Shown here in pieces: positions 9,083 to 17,500 of a stretch of DNA of 64,000 nucleotides (position 1 is the first letter of the stretch; each line of letters starts with the position of its first letter). Under the pieces are notes generated by a model, which saw nothing but the letters and a program-made list of their open reading frames with translations, did no database searches and was not told the DNA's origin. Source of the DNA: Niastella populi (GTDB taxonomy: Bacteria > Bacteroidota > Bacteroidia > Chitinophagales > Chitinophagaceae). Both the position numbers and the translations under genes were made by a program. The stretch spans positions 1 through 64,000 of the forward strand of contig NZ_LWBP01000013.1 of the NCBI RefSeq assembly GCF_002078015.1, given 5' to 3'.

Positions 9083-9490
9083 TCAAGGTTTTGATTGCAT
9101 TCTGCTGGATGTAAACAGCAGCTCAAGCTTTTCAGTCAGTTCTTTAATGGTTGACGGCTTGGCCATGAAGCAGTAAGCGCCGAGCTGGCGAGCCTCTTCT
9201 TTTAGTTGGGGATGATTTCACGTGCTGCAGATGACAATGGGCAGCAAATCATACCCAGGGATTGCCCGAATGCGGAGCAGGCATTGCTTTCCATCAAATT
9301 TCGGCATGTTCCAATCGAGGAACAGCATGTCTGGCGGGGTAAATTCCTTTTCGGAAAGGATGGCGAGCGCGCGATCACTGTCCTGGATATGCTGGAATTG
9401 AATCTCCCAAGGAAGATGTTTCAGGGCGAGGTCGAATATATATCCGTCATCCTGATCGTCATCAATAAGCACAATGCGGCTCGGGAACAT
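9083..9490 (-). pseudogene. Single-domain response regulator with in-frame TGA
   Basis: Starting at 9490 the frame encodes a receiver domain: acidic pocket Asp10-Asp12, phospho-acceptor Asp59 in FLDWNMP, and the beta-4 end VICST. Codon 91 is TGA (9218-9220). The same frame then continues for 44 codons with a good receiver C-terminal half (NHPQLKEEARQLGAYCF, MAKPS with the conserved Lys111, then a final helix) to a TGA at 9083. One base (TCA to TGA) would restore a normal 135-residue CheY-like protein. As written, the product lacks the essential Lys and the last helices, so it is probably inactive. It stands alone, with no kinase gene nearby. A sequencing error is the alternative. Confidence 0.75.
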
Positions 9491-10012
9491 CAGTATTTTT
9501 AATTAAGCAATCAGAAATGAAAACATCCAGTGAACTAGAAGCAAGGAAGAATTGCACTGTAAAATACAAAACTATGGTTTCCAATGCCGTCTTTCTTGCT
9601 CGGTCACAAAAAAGCCTCTTACCCGGAGGGGAAAAGAGGCTACACTAATCAAATACCATTAACCATTAAACCTTATCCTAGCTAACAAATTACAAAGAAT
9701 TATCAGATATGCAAATTTTTTCAACCTCAGCTTTCCCTTTTGCTTTTACTTCGATCACTTTGAAAGCTTTTCTGAATAGATATCCCGATAATCTTTGCTC
9801 TTGGCAAAAGGCAAGCCGCAGAAAGTGGTGCACTGCGCGACTAGGGTAGTTTTGATGGAAAAACTAAAGGCCAGTTTGGGTGGAAGTCTTACAAAAAGGC
9901 GACTTAGTATATTTCGTTTACTGCTAACAAAAACTTGCATAACCCAAGCGGTTAGGTTATTATATGTATATCGGGAAGAGAAACACAAAAGAAACTCGAT
10001 TCCCGAAAGCAT
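9491..10012. other. Gene-free stretch with a minus-strand terminator
   Basis: Two overlapping short open frames here (minus 9755-10012 and plus 9795-10031) have no convincing protein character. A good minus-strand intrinsic terminator at 9608-9641 implies a leftward transcript arising between it and about 10010, which could be a non-coding RNA. Confidence 0.4.
9608..9641 (-). terminator. Intrinsic terminator, minus strand
   Basis: Arms AGCCTCTT (9613-9620) and AAGAGGCT (9634-9641) flank a C/G-rich loop; read on the minus strand the hairpin is followed by a run of T (complement of 9608-9613). No recognised minus-strand gene lies just upstream. Confidence 0.6.
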
Positions 10013-10186
10013 ATGTCACACTACAAAATAATTCACAAATCAGAGACTTGGAAAAATGGAACTACAATGGTTGTAGTTTCAAATGAAAAGAGCAAAAAGG
10101 AACACATAGGGTTTTTATATAAAAATGGTCATATTGAAATAATGGTTGGAAGAAGGGTAGCGCTTCGAAAAATAAAGCTTGCATAA
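10013..10186 (+). CDS. Small hypothetical protein, first gene of a micro-operon
   Basis: Fifty-seven residues (MSHYKIIHKSETWKNG at the start) with alternating charged and hydrophobic residues suggesting a small beta-rich domain and a basic C-terminus. No family recognised. Its stop lies one base before the ATG of the DUF3560-like gene, so it is almost certainly co-translated with it. AT-rich codon use matches its neighbours. Confidence 0.6.
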   Translation: MSHYKIIHKSETWKNGTTMVVVSNEKSKKEHIGFLYKNGHIEIMVGRRVALRKIKLA

Positions 10187-10187
10187 T

Positions 10188-10652
10188 ATGACTAAAGATA
10201 GAGCGCGAATAAAAGCTGCCCAATATGTAAACTGGGCGGCAATAGCAGAAAAAAAGTCAAAGGAAATTTATGATAGCTTTCAAAAGGTATATGGAGATTT
10301 TGATTGGACGCAACCTATTTTGTTAGGGCATTATTCTCAAAGATCCCATGAAAAAGTATATGAGCGTCGAGAAGCTATGCACAATAAAATAAATATACTT
10401 TATGCGAAAGCAAAGCGGTTCAGAGAAAAGGCTGAAAATTTACTGAATTTTGCAAACAGAAATAAAGGAGACGCCGAAGTAAAACGTATAGTGCAGAGAG
10501 CCATTGCAGATACCAAAATCACAGTCGGAAGTGCTATTATTGATTGGGTTTATGGGTCTGGTATCGTACAAAAAGTCAATAAAAAAACCTATACGATAAA
10601 ATTTACAAACGGATTAAAAACAACAAGAGATAAATCATATATTAAAATATGA
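10188..10652 (+). CDS. DUF3560-like protein
   Basis: A 154-residue protein from the ATG at 10188. It contains the DUF3560 signature QPILLGHYSQRSHEKVYER (about residues 41-59; family form is QPILVGHHSE-RRH) preceded by a helical AIAEKKSKEIYDSF segment and followed by a long basic coiled region rich in Lys and Arg. A C-terminal beta element (GSGIVQKVNKKTYTIKF) could be a small SH3-like fold. DUF3560 proteins are common on plasmids, phages and conjugative elements; their role is unknown. It begins one base after the preceding small gene and overlaps the next by four bases (ATGA). Confidence 0.7.
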   Translation: MTKDRARIKAAQYVNWAAIAEKKSKEIYDSFQKVYGDFDWTQPILLGHYSQRSHEKVYERREAMHNKINILYAKAKRFREKAENLLNFANRNKGDAEVKRIVQRAIADTKITVGSAIIDWVYGSGIVQKVNKKTYTIKFTNGLKTTRDKSYIKI

Positions 10653-10777
10653 ACCATAAAAATGCATCAGCTGTAGCACTGGGGAGACTCGGGGGAAAAT
10701 CACGATCAAAAAGAAAAGTAAATGCTTCTCGTGAAAATGGAAAGAAAGGCGGACGTCCTAAAAAACAAGTATCGTGA
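10649..10777 (+). CDS. Small basic protein with KKGGRPKK tail
   Basis: Forty-two residues, very basic and glycine-rich: ALGRLGGKSRSKRK in the middle and NGKKGGRPKKQ at the end. Such GGRP/KKGGRP tails occur in short DNA-binding-associated proteins of mobile elements. It starts in an ATGA overlap with the DUF3560-like stop, which supports translational coupling and real expression despite its size. Confidence 0.55.
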   Translation: MNHKNASAVALGRLGGKSRSKRKVNASRENGKKGGRPKKQVS

Positions 10778-11085
10778 ATTGAAAAATCACGGAAATACAA
10801 TAATGATCGGTACTCATTCTAATGCAGTTGATGTCGGCACCAACAAATCTATTTATCTTCCGTTGCGTCGCACACTTGTACGCCTGTGCTTGCTTCAGCT
10901 TTCCGTCGCACAACACCCACACACGCACTCTTCAGTACAAAGCCCAGCACTAGTACATACCATTTATCGGTAGAACAAAGCCAAACGCAGGTCAATAAGG
11001 TCTCGGCGGATCATCGAACACAAAAAGGCGCGCCAGCACAAAGCAAGACCTAAACGCCATTGCATGGCATTCAGGACATGCTTTG

Positions 11086-11138
11086 CCGAGTGGAAAATTT
11101 TCCATTCCGCGGGCTACATGGAAAATTTTACCACTCGG
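11086..11138. repeat. Long inverted repeat (19-20 base arms)
   Basis: Left arm CCGAGTGGAAAATTTTCCA (11086-11104), right arm TGGAAAATTTTACCACTCGG (11119-11138); they are reverse complements with a single extra base. The inner part of each arm (TGGAAAATTTTCCA) is itself nearly palindromic. Loop of 14 bases. No T-run, so a plain terminator is unlikely. Confidence 0.75.
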
Positions 11139-11330
11139 TCCTGCGTGTCACGCTTTTTGTATAGTTCGAAGATCCGCCTCGGGAAGCTCCCGTGTCCTGC
11201 CTCAAAGCTGCTTATTTTCCTCCCTCATTCCGCTTCATTGCACCTACGGTTCCATTGCGCTACATTTCCGGTCGCAAAACAAGCAGCCTTGGCAGGCCAC
11301 TCCGCTTCCAATTTTTAGCGCGTCGCCCTG

Positions 11331-11380
11331 GCAATGAAAAACTCTATAGAGGCTAAGGCATATCGTGAGTTTTCCATTGC
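11331..11380. repeat. Inverted repeat, 14-base arms
   Basis: GCAATGAAAAACTC (11331-11344) and GAGTTTTCCATTGC (11367-11380) are reverse complements with one mismatch, 22-base loop. Confidence 0.65.
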
Positions 11381-11642
11381 GGGGGCGACGCTTATGCGCC
11401 CCTGCGCTGCCCCGCCCACCTTTATTAATTTGCATAGCCTCCGCTTTGCTCCGGCTCATTTTAATGGCCGTAACAGCGGTTTGCAGTGTGCCCGCGCTAC
11501 GCGCTCCTGCACCCTGCAGTGGGCGGGGCGGGCGCGAGGGGCGCGGCAGGCCAGCAGTGCAAAGCCCAGCAATAGGTTATAGCCACCTTCGCCAGTACAT
11601 TTCCGAGGCTATACTGATTTTTCAACAAATCGCCGGCTAAAG

Positions 11643-11739
11643 TGGAATAAGTTTTTAAATTATTCAATGAAGGGGGCTATTAATAAAATAATAATAAACG
11701 TTTATTTCATCTAGTTAGATGGGCATAAAACTTATTCCA
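11643..11739. repeat. Perfect 13-base inverted repeat, 71-base spacing
   Basis: TGGAATAAGTTTT (11643-11655) and AAAACTTATTCCA (11727-11739) are exact reverse complements enclosing an AT-rich insert. A second nested structure follows at once: GGTGCAAT (11749-11756) and ATTGCACC (11814-11821) enclose a small CCTGG/CCAGG stem. Confidence 0.65.
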
Positions 11740-11825
11740 TGGTTTGAAGGGTGCAATAAAAAAGCTAAATAGATTTGTCCTGGCCCGCCAGGCATTGAAT
11801 GGGATAATAAAAAATTGCACCAATT

Positions 11826-12062
11826 ATGTCCAGTTCAAAACAGAAACCTGGTAAGGTAACAGAACATGTATCTTCTGATTGTACGAACCACAATCAACAA
11901 AGCGAAGTCCTTATAAAATTTTTATGGTTCTACATACACATAAAGGACCCGAACCCACACACTATTGAGATAGTAAAAAGGGTTTTAAAATTCTTCGAGT
12001 TGCTGGTAATACTCGGTTTTACATATGGTTTAGTGAAGATTATCCTTTTGCTGATGCGCTGA
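11826..12062 (+). CDS. Small membrane protein of unknown function
   Basis: Seventy-eight residues: a polar N-terminal half rich in Ser, Lys and Gln, and a C-terminal membrane helix at about residues 55-77 (FELLVILGFTYGLVKIILLL) ending in a positively charged residue. No family recognised. It lies right after the palindromic non-coding region, 154 bases before the next gene. Single-pass small proteins are common on mobile elements as anchors or toxins, but nothing here decides. Confidence 0.45.
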   Translation: MSSSKQKPGKVTEHVSSDCTNHNQQSEVLIKFLWFYIHIKDPNPHTIEIVKRVLKFFELLVILGFTYGLVKIILLLMR

Positions 12063-12215
12063 ATTTTTTTTAATTTTAAAGTACAATCTGATTGAAAGCG
12101 TATATAGTGAATAGAGCACGCCACAAAGCTCAAATTCACTTCATACAATTGACACCTCTCTACTTCTATTCATAAAGCCTGATCTAAGTAGCAAGCATAT
12201 TCAGTTATAAACCAA

Positions 12216-12905
12216 ATGAAGCTAATTGCTATGGGATTTCATGTCATCATAATGAAAGAAGGAAACCAGATGGTGCACCGGTATGTAAAAACATACGAGG
12301 CATTGGCTGACGTGTCAGAGCTTACAAAGGATTCGATCATCTATGAAGGGGAAGAACACTGGCGGCCGGAGATCGCCGGCCAGTGCGAACGGTACAAGCA
12401 GTTTACCGATCCGCAGCTCCGGGCGGGATTGAAAGCCCAGTATGTATTTAAGCGGCAGGCCGAAGATCGCGGACTGGTGGTGCAAGAGATCAACCAGGAT
12501 AAGGAAAGCTATAAGAAGGCTTATAAAATTGCCAAGTGCGCCATCAAGCGCGGCGATTTCATTATCCGCAACGCGGGAGGCATCGAAGTGGACGTGAAAT
12601 GCAAGGCATTTAAGCGGGAGCAGGGGGAACGATATTTCCACTTTAATGTGGAGGATTTTCCGAAACACGGAAACATGACTACGAAAATAACTAACGTGCC
12701 GGTTATTATTGCCGTGTATGAGCGCCAAGGAGAGAAGGTGAATGAAAACCAACTGTTCATGTTTGAAATCCAGGAAATGCAAAAGCAGCTGGAAACGCTT
12801 ACAAAAATCGATTCGGAACATGGCCCCTGCTACCTCATTCCTATCGGCAAAACGAAAAAGGGATTTCAGTTGATAGAGCAATACAAAAGGCGGATACCCG
12901 CATAA
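12216..12905 (+). CDS. Hypothetical protein, possible nuclease-like fold
   Basis: Up to 229 residues; a start at 12270 (M19, preceded by AGAAGGA, an SD-like run unusual in this host) would give 211. The middle contains GGIEVDVKCKAF (about residues 121-132), then a Phe/Tyr-rich strand region and TNVPVIIAVYER. This layout (acidic residue, strand, Asp-x-Lys, strand) resembles PD-(D/E)XK restriction-like cores, but the match is weak. GC content and codon use rise sharply here relative to genes left of 11 kb and resemble the ATPase gene downstream, so the two probably arrived together. Function unknown. Confidence 0.6.
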   Translation: MKLIAMGFHVIIMKEGNQMVHRYVKTYEALADVSELTKDSIIYEGEEHWRPEIAGQCERYKQFTDPQLRAGLKAQYVFKRQAEDRGLVVQEINQDKESYKKAYKIAKCAIKRGDFIIRNAGGIEVDVKCKAFKREQGERYFHFNVEDFPKHGNMTTKITNVPVIIAVYERQGEKVNENQLFMFEIQEMQKQLETLTKIDSEHGPCYLIPIGKTKKGFQLIEQYKRRIPA

Positions 12906-12963
12906 CCGCCGGTTTGGCACTGGCGATAATTCAAAGGTTTCGTTGAATGCTATAATTAGCTAT

Positions 12964-13530
12964 ATGCCAGAACCAAGATTTGAAACCATGCCTGCCGAGG
13001 CGCCTGCCCTGGAAGGGCAAGAAGAAAATGCCCTTGAAGCATCGAATACCGAGCGGGCACTTACCCCCGAAGAACAGCAGGCGCTCATTGCCTCTGAAAT
13101 GAAAGATGAAACTGCTGTAATTGCCCGCCAGGCAGAAGCGGCTCAAACGCAGGAACGCATTGGCCAGCTGCGTCAGGAGCTCGGTATCGAATCTCAGGAA
13201 ACTACTCCAGGACATGGAATAGAGAACGAAGGAGAAAAAAGAGAAAACAACAGCCTTTTAGAAAAAGAATCTGACGGTGATTCGACTCCTTCACCAGAAG
13301 AGAAAGTAATGCGTATTATCAACAATACCGGCAACGAGAACCAACCCTACAAAACATGGACGTTTAAGCAAACCTTTAAAGAGAAACCGAAGAAACGCCC
13401 CTCGTTCTTCTGGCGCTTGCTCAAGTTTCTTTTTTCCGGCGAAAAAGCATCCTTCAAAAAGGGGTTAGAGATCGGAGGTTTTTACGATCAGGATGATTCT
13501 ACGAAAAAAGAAAGTGCCAATAAGAATTAA
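12964..13530 (+). CDS. Acidic, mostly disordered protein
   Basis: 188 residues from the ATG at 12964; a TTG at 12943 is possible but less likely. The first two thirds are rich in Glu, Ala, Gln and Pro and appear disordered, with a predicted coil near AEAAQTQERIGQLRQELG. The last third is basic, with KPKKRPSFFWRLLKFLF, which could touch the membrane or bind DNA. No known domain. It lies between the nuclease-like gene and the membrane/ATPase pair with the same strand and composition, so it may be an accessory part of that system. Confidence 0.5.
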   Translation: MPEPRFETMPAEAPALEGQEENALEASNTERALTPEEQQALIASEMKDETAVIARQAEAAQTQERIGQLRQELGIESQETTPGHGIENEGEKRENNSLLEKESDGDSTPSPEEKVMRIINNTGNENQPYKTWTFKQTFKEKPKKRPSFFWRLLKFLFSGEKASFKKGLEIGGFYDQDDSTKKESANKN

Positions 13531-13884
13531 AGAAAGCATTAAGCACTTTTATTGAGTAAACTCATTAAGCACCATCAAGCTAAGTGTTTACCAAGCCTAG
13601 CTTTCTTATGCTTTGAATAATCACTAAAAGGATTTTCATAAATTACCTTCAGTACACGCCTGCCGCCGGCGATGAGCTTTAGCGCATGTATGTGCTACAC
13701 ATCGCCGTTGGCACATCCGAAACAACCATATGCACACGTGCATATGGTTGTTTCGGATGTTTAATTGCATAACGGGAATCAGTGTTTTGCAAGATTGCGG
13801 CACGTATTTTTTTCATACCTTTTCTACAGCTTTCTCACCTGTCCTGATTTAACCCACATCACTAACCGTAAAAACCAAAACAAA
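13531..13884. other. Intergenic region with back-to-back hairpins
   Basis: No gene; the frame upstream of the next gene's ATG looks like leader. Two adjacent hairpins: arms CGGCGATG (13667-13674) and CATCGCCG (13700-13707), then a perfect 22-bp palindrome at 13713-13760. Confidence 0.6.
13713..13760. repeat. Perfect 22-bp inverted repeat with 4-base loop
   Basis: Positions 13713-13734 and 13739-13760 are exact reverse complements (left arm begins ACATCCGAAAC, right arm ends GTTTCGGATGT), loop CACG. No strong T-run follows on either strand. It lies about 125 bases before the start of the membrane-protein/ATPase pair. Could be a terminator, a regulator or recombinase site, or a folded DNA signal. 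Confidence 0.85.
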
Positions 13885-14502
13885 ATGCTTGCACATGTAT
13901 TCTTGAATTTCTATTTTCTTCAAAGCGCCTATTCATCGCCCCAGTTGACATTGCTGCAATACTTTATGGTGTTCATGCTGCTTCTATTCGTCGGATATCT
14001 GGTCGGCAAGATTCGCCGCAATGCGCTCGAAACCGACAACTGGTTGAAGGGTTTTGATCTGCTGCATCTCTCAGCCGAAGAATTCTACGGCTTCCTCGAA
14101 AACTATATTCGTGACATGAAGCTGCCTGACGTTAAAGTGCGACGGGTTACCCACCCGGAAGGCGGCATGCTGTCCTCAAGCCGGGTGTATCTTCGCGTGT
14201 CCCGCAAAGAGCATGTATATGATATTTGCGCCGCGCCCTTCGGTCATGCGTTCTTCATTTCATACTGGCAGGTAGACACCTCTACTATCTCTCGCAAGTT
14301 GGTTCGCGCCATTCCCAAGATCGGCCCGCTCCTTGAACTCGCGATGTTCGGCAAGACATACTATCAAGTGGATTCAGAGAACATGTTCAAGCAGTTCGTC
14401 GATGAGCTGCTCAAGGATGCAGTCGACTTGGTTGCCGCAGAAAATGGCACCAGGGGGCATAAGGAACTTGAACGCATTCCAGTAGAAGCAGAAAGACAAT
14501 AG
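13885..14502 (+). CDS. Membrane-anchored protein paired with the HerA/VirD4-like ATPase
   Basis: 205 residues from the ATG at 13885; the open frame extends upstream to 13765 but that part looks like leader. A membrane helix lies near the N-terminus (about residues 22-40, LQYFMVFMLLLFVGYLVGKI), followed by a cytoplasmic alpha/beta domain with a helix (SAEEFYGFLENYIRDM) and strands with charged ends. No family named. The stop is four bases before the ATPase gene start, a spacing that implies co-translation; it likely anchors or docks the ATPase at the inner membrane, as VirB10/TraB-type partners do for coupling proteins. That role is inferred from context only. Confidence 0.6.
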   Translation: MLAHVFLNFYFLQSAYSSPQLTLLQYFMVFMLLLFVGYLVGKIRRNALETDNWLKGFDLLHLSAEEFYGFLENYIRDMKLPDVKVRRVTHPEGGMLSSSRVYLRVSRKEHVYDICAAPFGHAFFISYWQVDTSTISRKLVRAIPKIGPLLELAMFGKTYYQVDSENMFKQFVDELLKDAVDLVAAENGTRGHKELERIPVEAERQ

Positions 14503-14506
14503 CGGA

Positions 14507-17500
14507 ATGCTCTATACACGCTCACAATACCTCACTGACCAGTTCCGGGCGTGGGATGAACGCGGGCGCGGATGGCATGTGTTTCCAGTGCCGGTAGATC
14601 CCGAGCCGGCGTTTGTGCCTTTTATTTTCAGCGAAGCCAGCAATGCAATCATTGATGATGGCAAGCGGCCCGGGCTGGTAGGTGGCATATTCGGAGAGCT
14701 GAAAAAAATGTTTGCTCCGCCGAAGGAAGAGGACCCGGCGGAGGAAGACACCATCCAGGCATTTCCGTTTGAGGAAGAGTATCCATTGCGTTTCTTTTCG
14801 CTCTCATTTCCGAAAGGCCAGAAGGTGCCGCAGTTCGAAACGGAGCAGTTCATTATAATGCTCGCTGCCTGCAGCTATCCGATATCATTCGAGCTGATTG
14901 CAACGGCAGGCGCGATACAAGTGCAATTCGTCTGTGCCAATGATGATGCGGCATATCTGCAAGGCCAGATGCAAATTTATTTCCCCGGCTGCAGCCTGAT
15001 TGAATATGAAGATTCCCTGTTCGGCATTTTCGTAGAATCAGTGCAGGCGTATGAGCTCGGGCTGCGCCAGGAGTTCATGCTGCCGCTTGCCATGCCAAAC
15101 AGCCTGGACTTCGATCCGCATGGCAGCTTGTTCGGGATTCTTGAACAAATGCCGGAAGGGAAGCGCGCGGCGGTGCAGGTTGTATTCCAAGGATGCCGAA
15201 ACCCTTGGGCTGAAAGTATCGTGCGTTCAGTGCATGCCGGCAATGGCAAGCCGTTTTTCGAGGACGCGCCGGAAATGGTTGCCGGAGCGAAGCAAAAAAT
15301 TTCTGCCCCGCTGTTTGCTTCGATCATTCGCGTCATGGCAAGCGCTAAGGATGCGGAGAGCGCAGGCAAGCTTGCCTGGGCGGTGGGGGACGCGCTGGTG
15401 CGACAGTCAAAGAGCGCCAACAATAGCCTAATGCTCTTGTCTAATGACGAGTATGAGTATGCAGACCATTTGGGCGATCTGCTGTATCGGAGAACGCGCC
15501 GGCTAGGCATGATTGTAAACAGCAAGGAGCTGGCAAATTTCGTTCACTATCCGTCCGTTAGCATTCCTTCTCAAAAACTGGTACGCGATACCCGGAAGAC
15601 CAAAGCGGTGCCAGGCATTGCCACCGGTGTGGGATTATTGCTCGGCAAGAACAAGCACCAAGGCAAGGAGGCTACCGTTTCTATTCCGATAGCTCCCCGT
15701 TTGCGGCACATGCACCTTATTGGCGCTACCGGGACCGGAAAGAGCACCTTGCTGCTCAATATGATCGTGCAGGACATACGCAATAACACCGGCTTGTGCG
15801 TCTTAGACCCGCATGGCGATCTTGTTGAAAAGATCCTGCCATACATACCGGAGCGCAGAAAAAAAGACGTCTTGATCATTGACCCGGCAGATGCCGAGCA
15901 TCCGGTTGGTTTCAACATACTGACCGCGCACAGCGACATCGAGAAAGATATTCTCGCATCCGATTTGGTTGCCGCCTTTAAGCGGCTTTCAACCAGCTGG
16001 GGAGACCAGATGAACAGCGTGTTTGCAAACGCGGTACTGGCATTTTTGGAAAGCAGCCAGGGCGGGACGCTGGCAGACTTGCGCCGCTTCCTGGTGGAGA
16101 AGGGATACCGGGATTCAATTCTGCGCACCGTGGCCGACCCCAGCGTTTTATACTATTGGAAGCATGAATACCCGCTGCTCAAAACAAGTTCCATCGGTTC
16201 AATACTAACCCGCCTTGATAGCTTTTTGCGGCCAAAGCTCATTCGGAACATGGTCTGCCAACATAAGGGCATCGATTTCAGCAGCATGATGGATGAAGGA
16301 AAAATCATCCTGGTGAAGCTCTCGCAGGGGCTGATCGGCTCGGAGAACTCATATCTCTTAGGGACATTCATCACCGCCAAAATCCAACAGGCAGCGATGG
16401 CCCGACAAGCGCAGGCCCAGGAAACCCGCCGAGACTTCTTTTTATACGTTGACGAGTTTCAGCATTTCATCACACCCTCAATGTCATCCATTCTTTCAGG
16501 TACCAGGAAATATCACCTGGGCCTGATATTGGCGCACCAGTCTATGGCGCAGGTATCCGATTCCGAGCTTGCAAGCGCAATATTGGCAAACGCCGGCACC
16601 CGCATCTGCTTTCGCTTGGGCGAAACCGATGCCCGGAAGCTGGAAGACGGCTTTTCATTCTTCGACACGAAAGACTTGCAGAACCTCGGGACCGGCGAAG
16701 CGATTGCCCGCATCGAAAAGCCGGATTTCGATTTTTCATTGAACACGGTGCCGCTCGAAAAATCGGATGTTCCAGGCGAGGTGCAGGAACAGATCATTGA
16801 GTGCTCGAGAAAGGCATACGGAACGCCGAAAGGGGAAGTGGAGGAAATGCTTGCAGAAAGCATGCGTACTAAAGCATCGGAAGAACCAAAGCAGAAAAGA
16901 AAAGAGCAGTCTGCCGAACCAAAGGAAGAAGATTATATCCCTTTTGAAGAAGTGGTACCGGAAAAGGAGGCATCGCAGGAACAAGCAAAGGAAGAACGAC
17001 AGGCGAAGACACCAATAACTATACGGGCACTGCCAGAACCGGCGCCAATACGCACAACCACAGATCCAAAAGAAGTTACCGACACGCCGGAAGCCCAAGA
17101 GTTCTTGCAAACGGCAGAAGTCCGCCTGCATACATCGCTTCAAAATCGTATTAAGAGAATGGCGGAAGATGACCGAGGGTATAAAGCAACAATTGAAGCA
17201 CTAACCCCTGACGGAAAAGGATTCGTTGATGTCCTACTTGAACGAGATGGCAAAACGATTGCAGTCGAAATATCCGTCACTACGAAGGCCAACTGGGAAT
17301 TGCACAATGTGATGAAATGCCTGGATGCCGGCTATGGCACTATCATTGTTTGCACCCAGCATAAACGGAACATTGAGAAAATCCGTTCTGCTATCAATGG
17401 TGTGCTGCCGCCGGAGAAAAGAACAAATGTATTCGTTTTTGAACCTGATGCCTTGTTTGCATACTTGGACGAACATATGCCTAAAACGGAATTGAAAGAA

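Larger units (their letters stand above)
10778..11825. other. GC-rich palindromic non-coding region, possible oriT or structured RNA
   Basis: About 1 kb with no believable gene. Composition jumps from AT-rich to GC/CT-rich with many short runs. Inverted repeats: 11086-11104 with 11119-11138, 11331-11344 with 11367-11380, 11643-11655 with 11727-11739, and 11749-11756 with 11814-11821. A 17-base direct repeat (CAGTACAAAGCCCAGCA at 10933-10949; CAGTGCAAAGCCCAGCA at 11555-11571) brackets the core. It sits between the DUF3560 micro-operon and the ATPase region. An origin of transfer or a large structured RNA fits best; neither is proven. Confidence 0.5.

Noticed and set aside
11064-11640. Several 70-90-residue frames in the GC-rich region
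   Set aside because: Overlapping frames on both strands, low-complexity and Pro/Arg/Ser-rich, no start context and interrupted by palindromes; region judged non-coding.
12315-12920. 201-residue open frame on the minus strand
   Set aside because: Antisense to the 229-residue plus-strand gene, which has matching composition and same-strand neighbours; the minus translation has no domain character.
16736-17143. 135-residue Phe/Cys/Arg-rich minus frame
   Set aside because: Complement of the Glu/Lys-rich linker of the ATPase; composition artefact.
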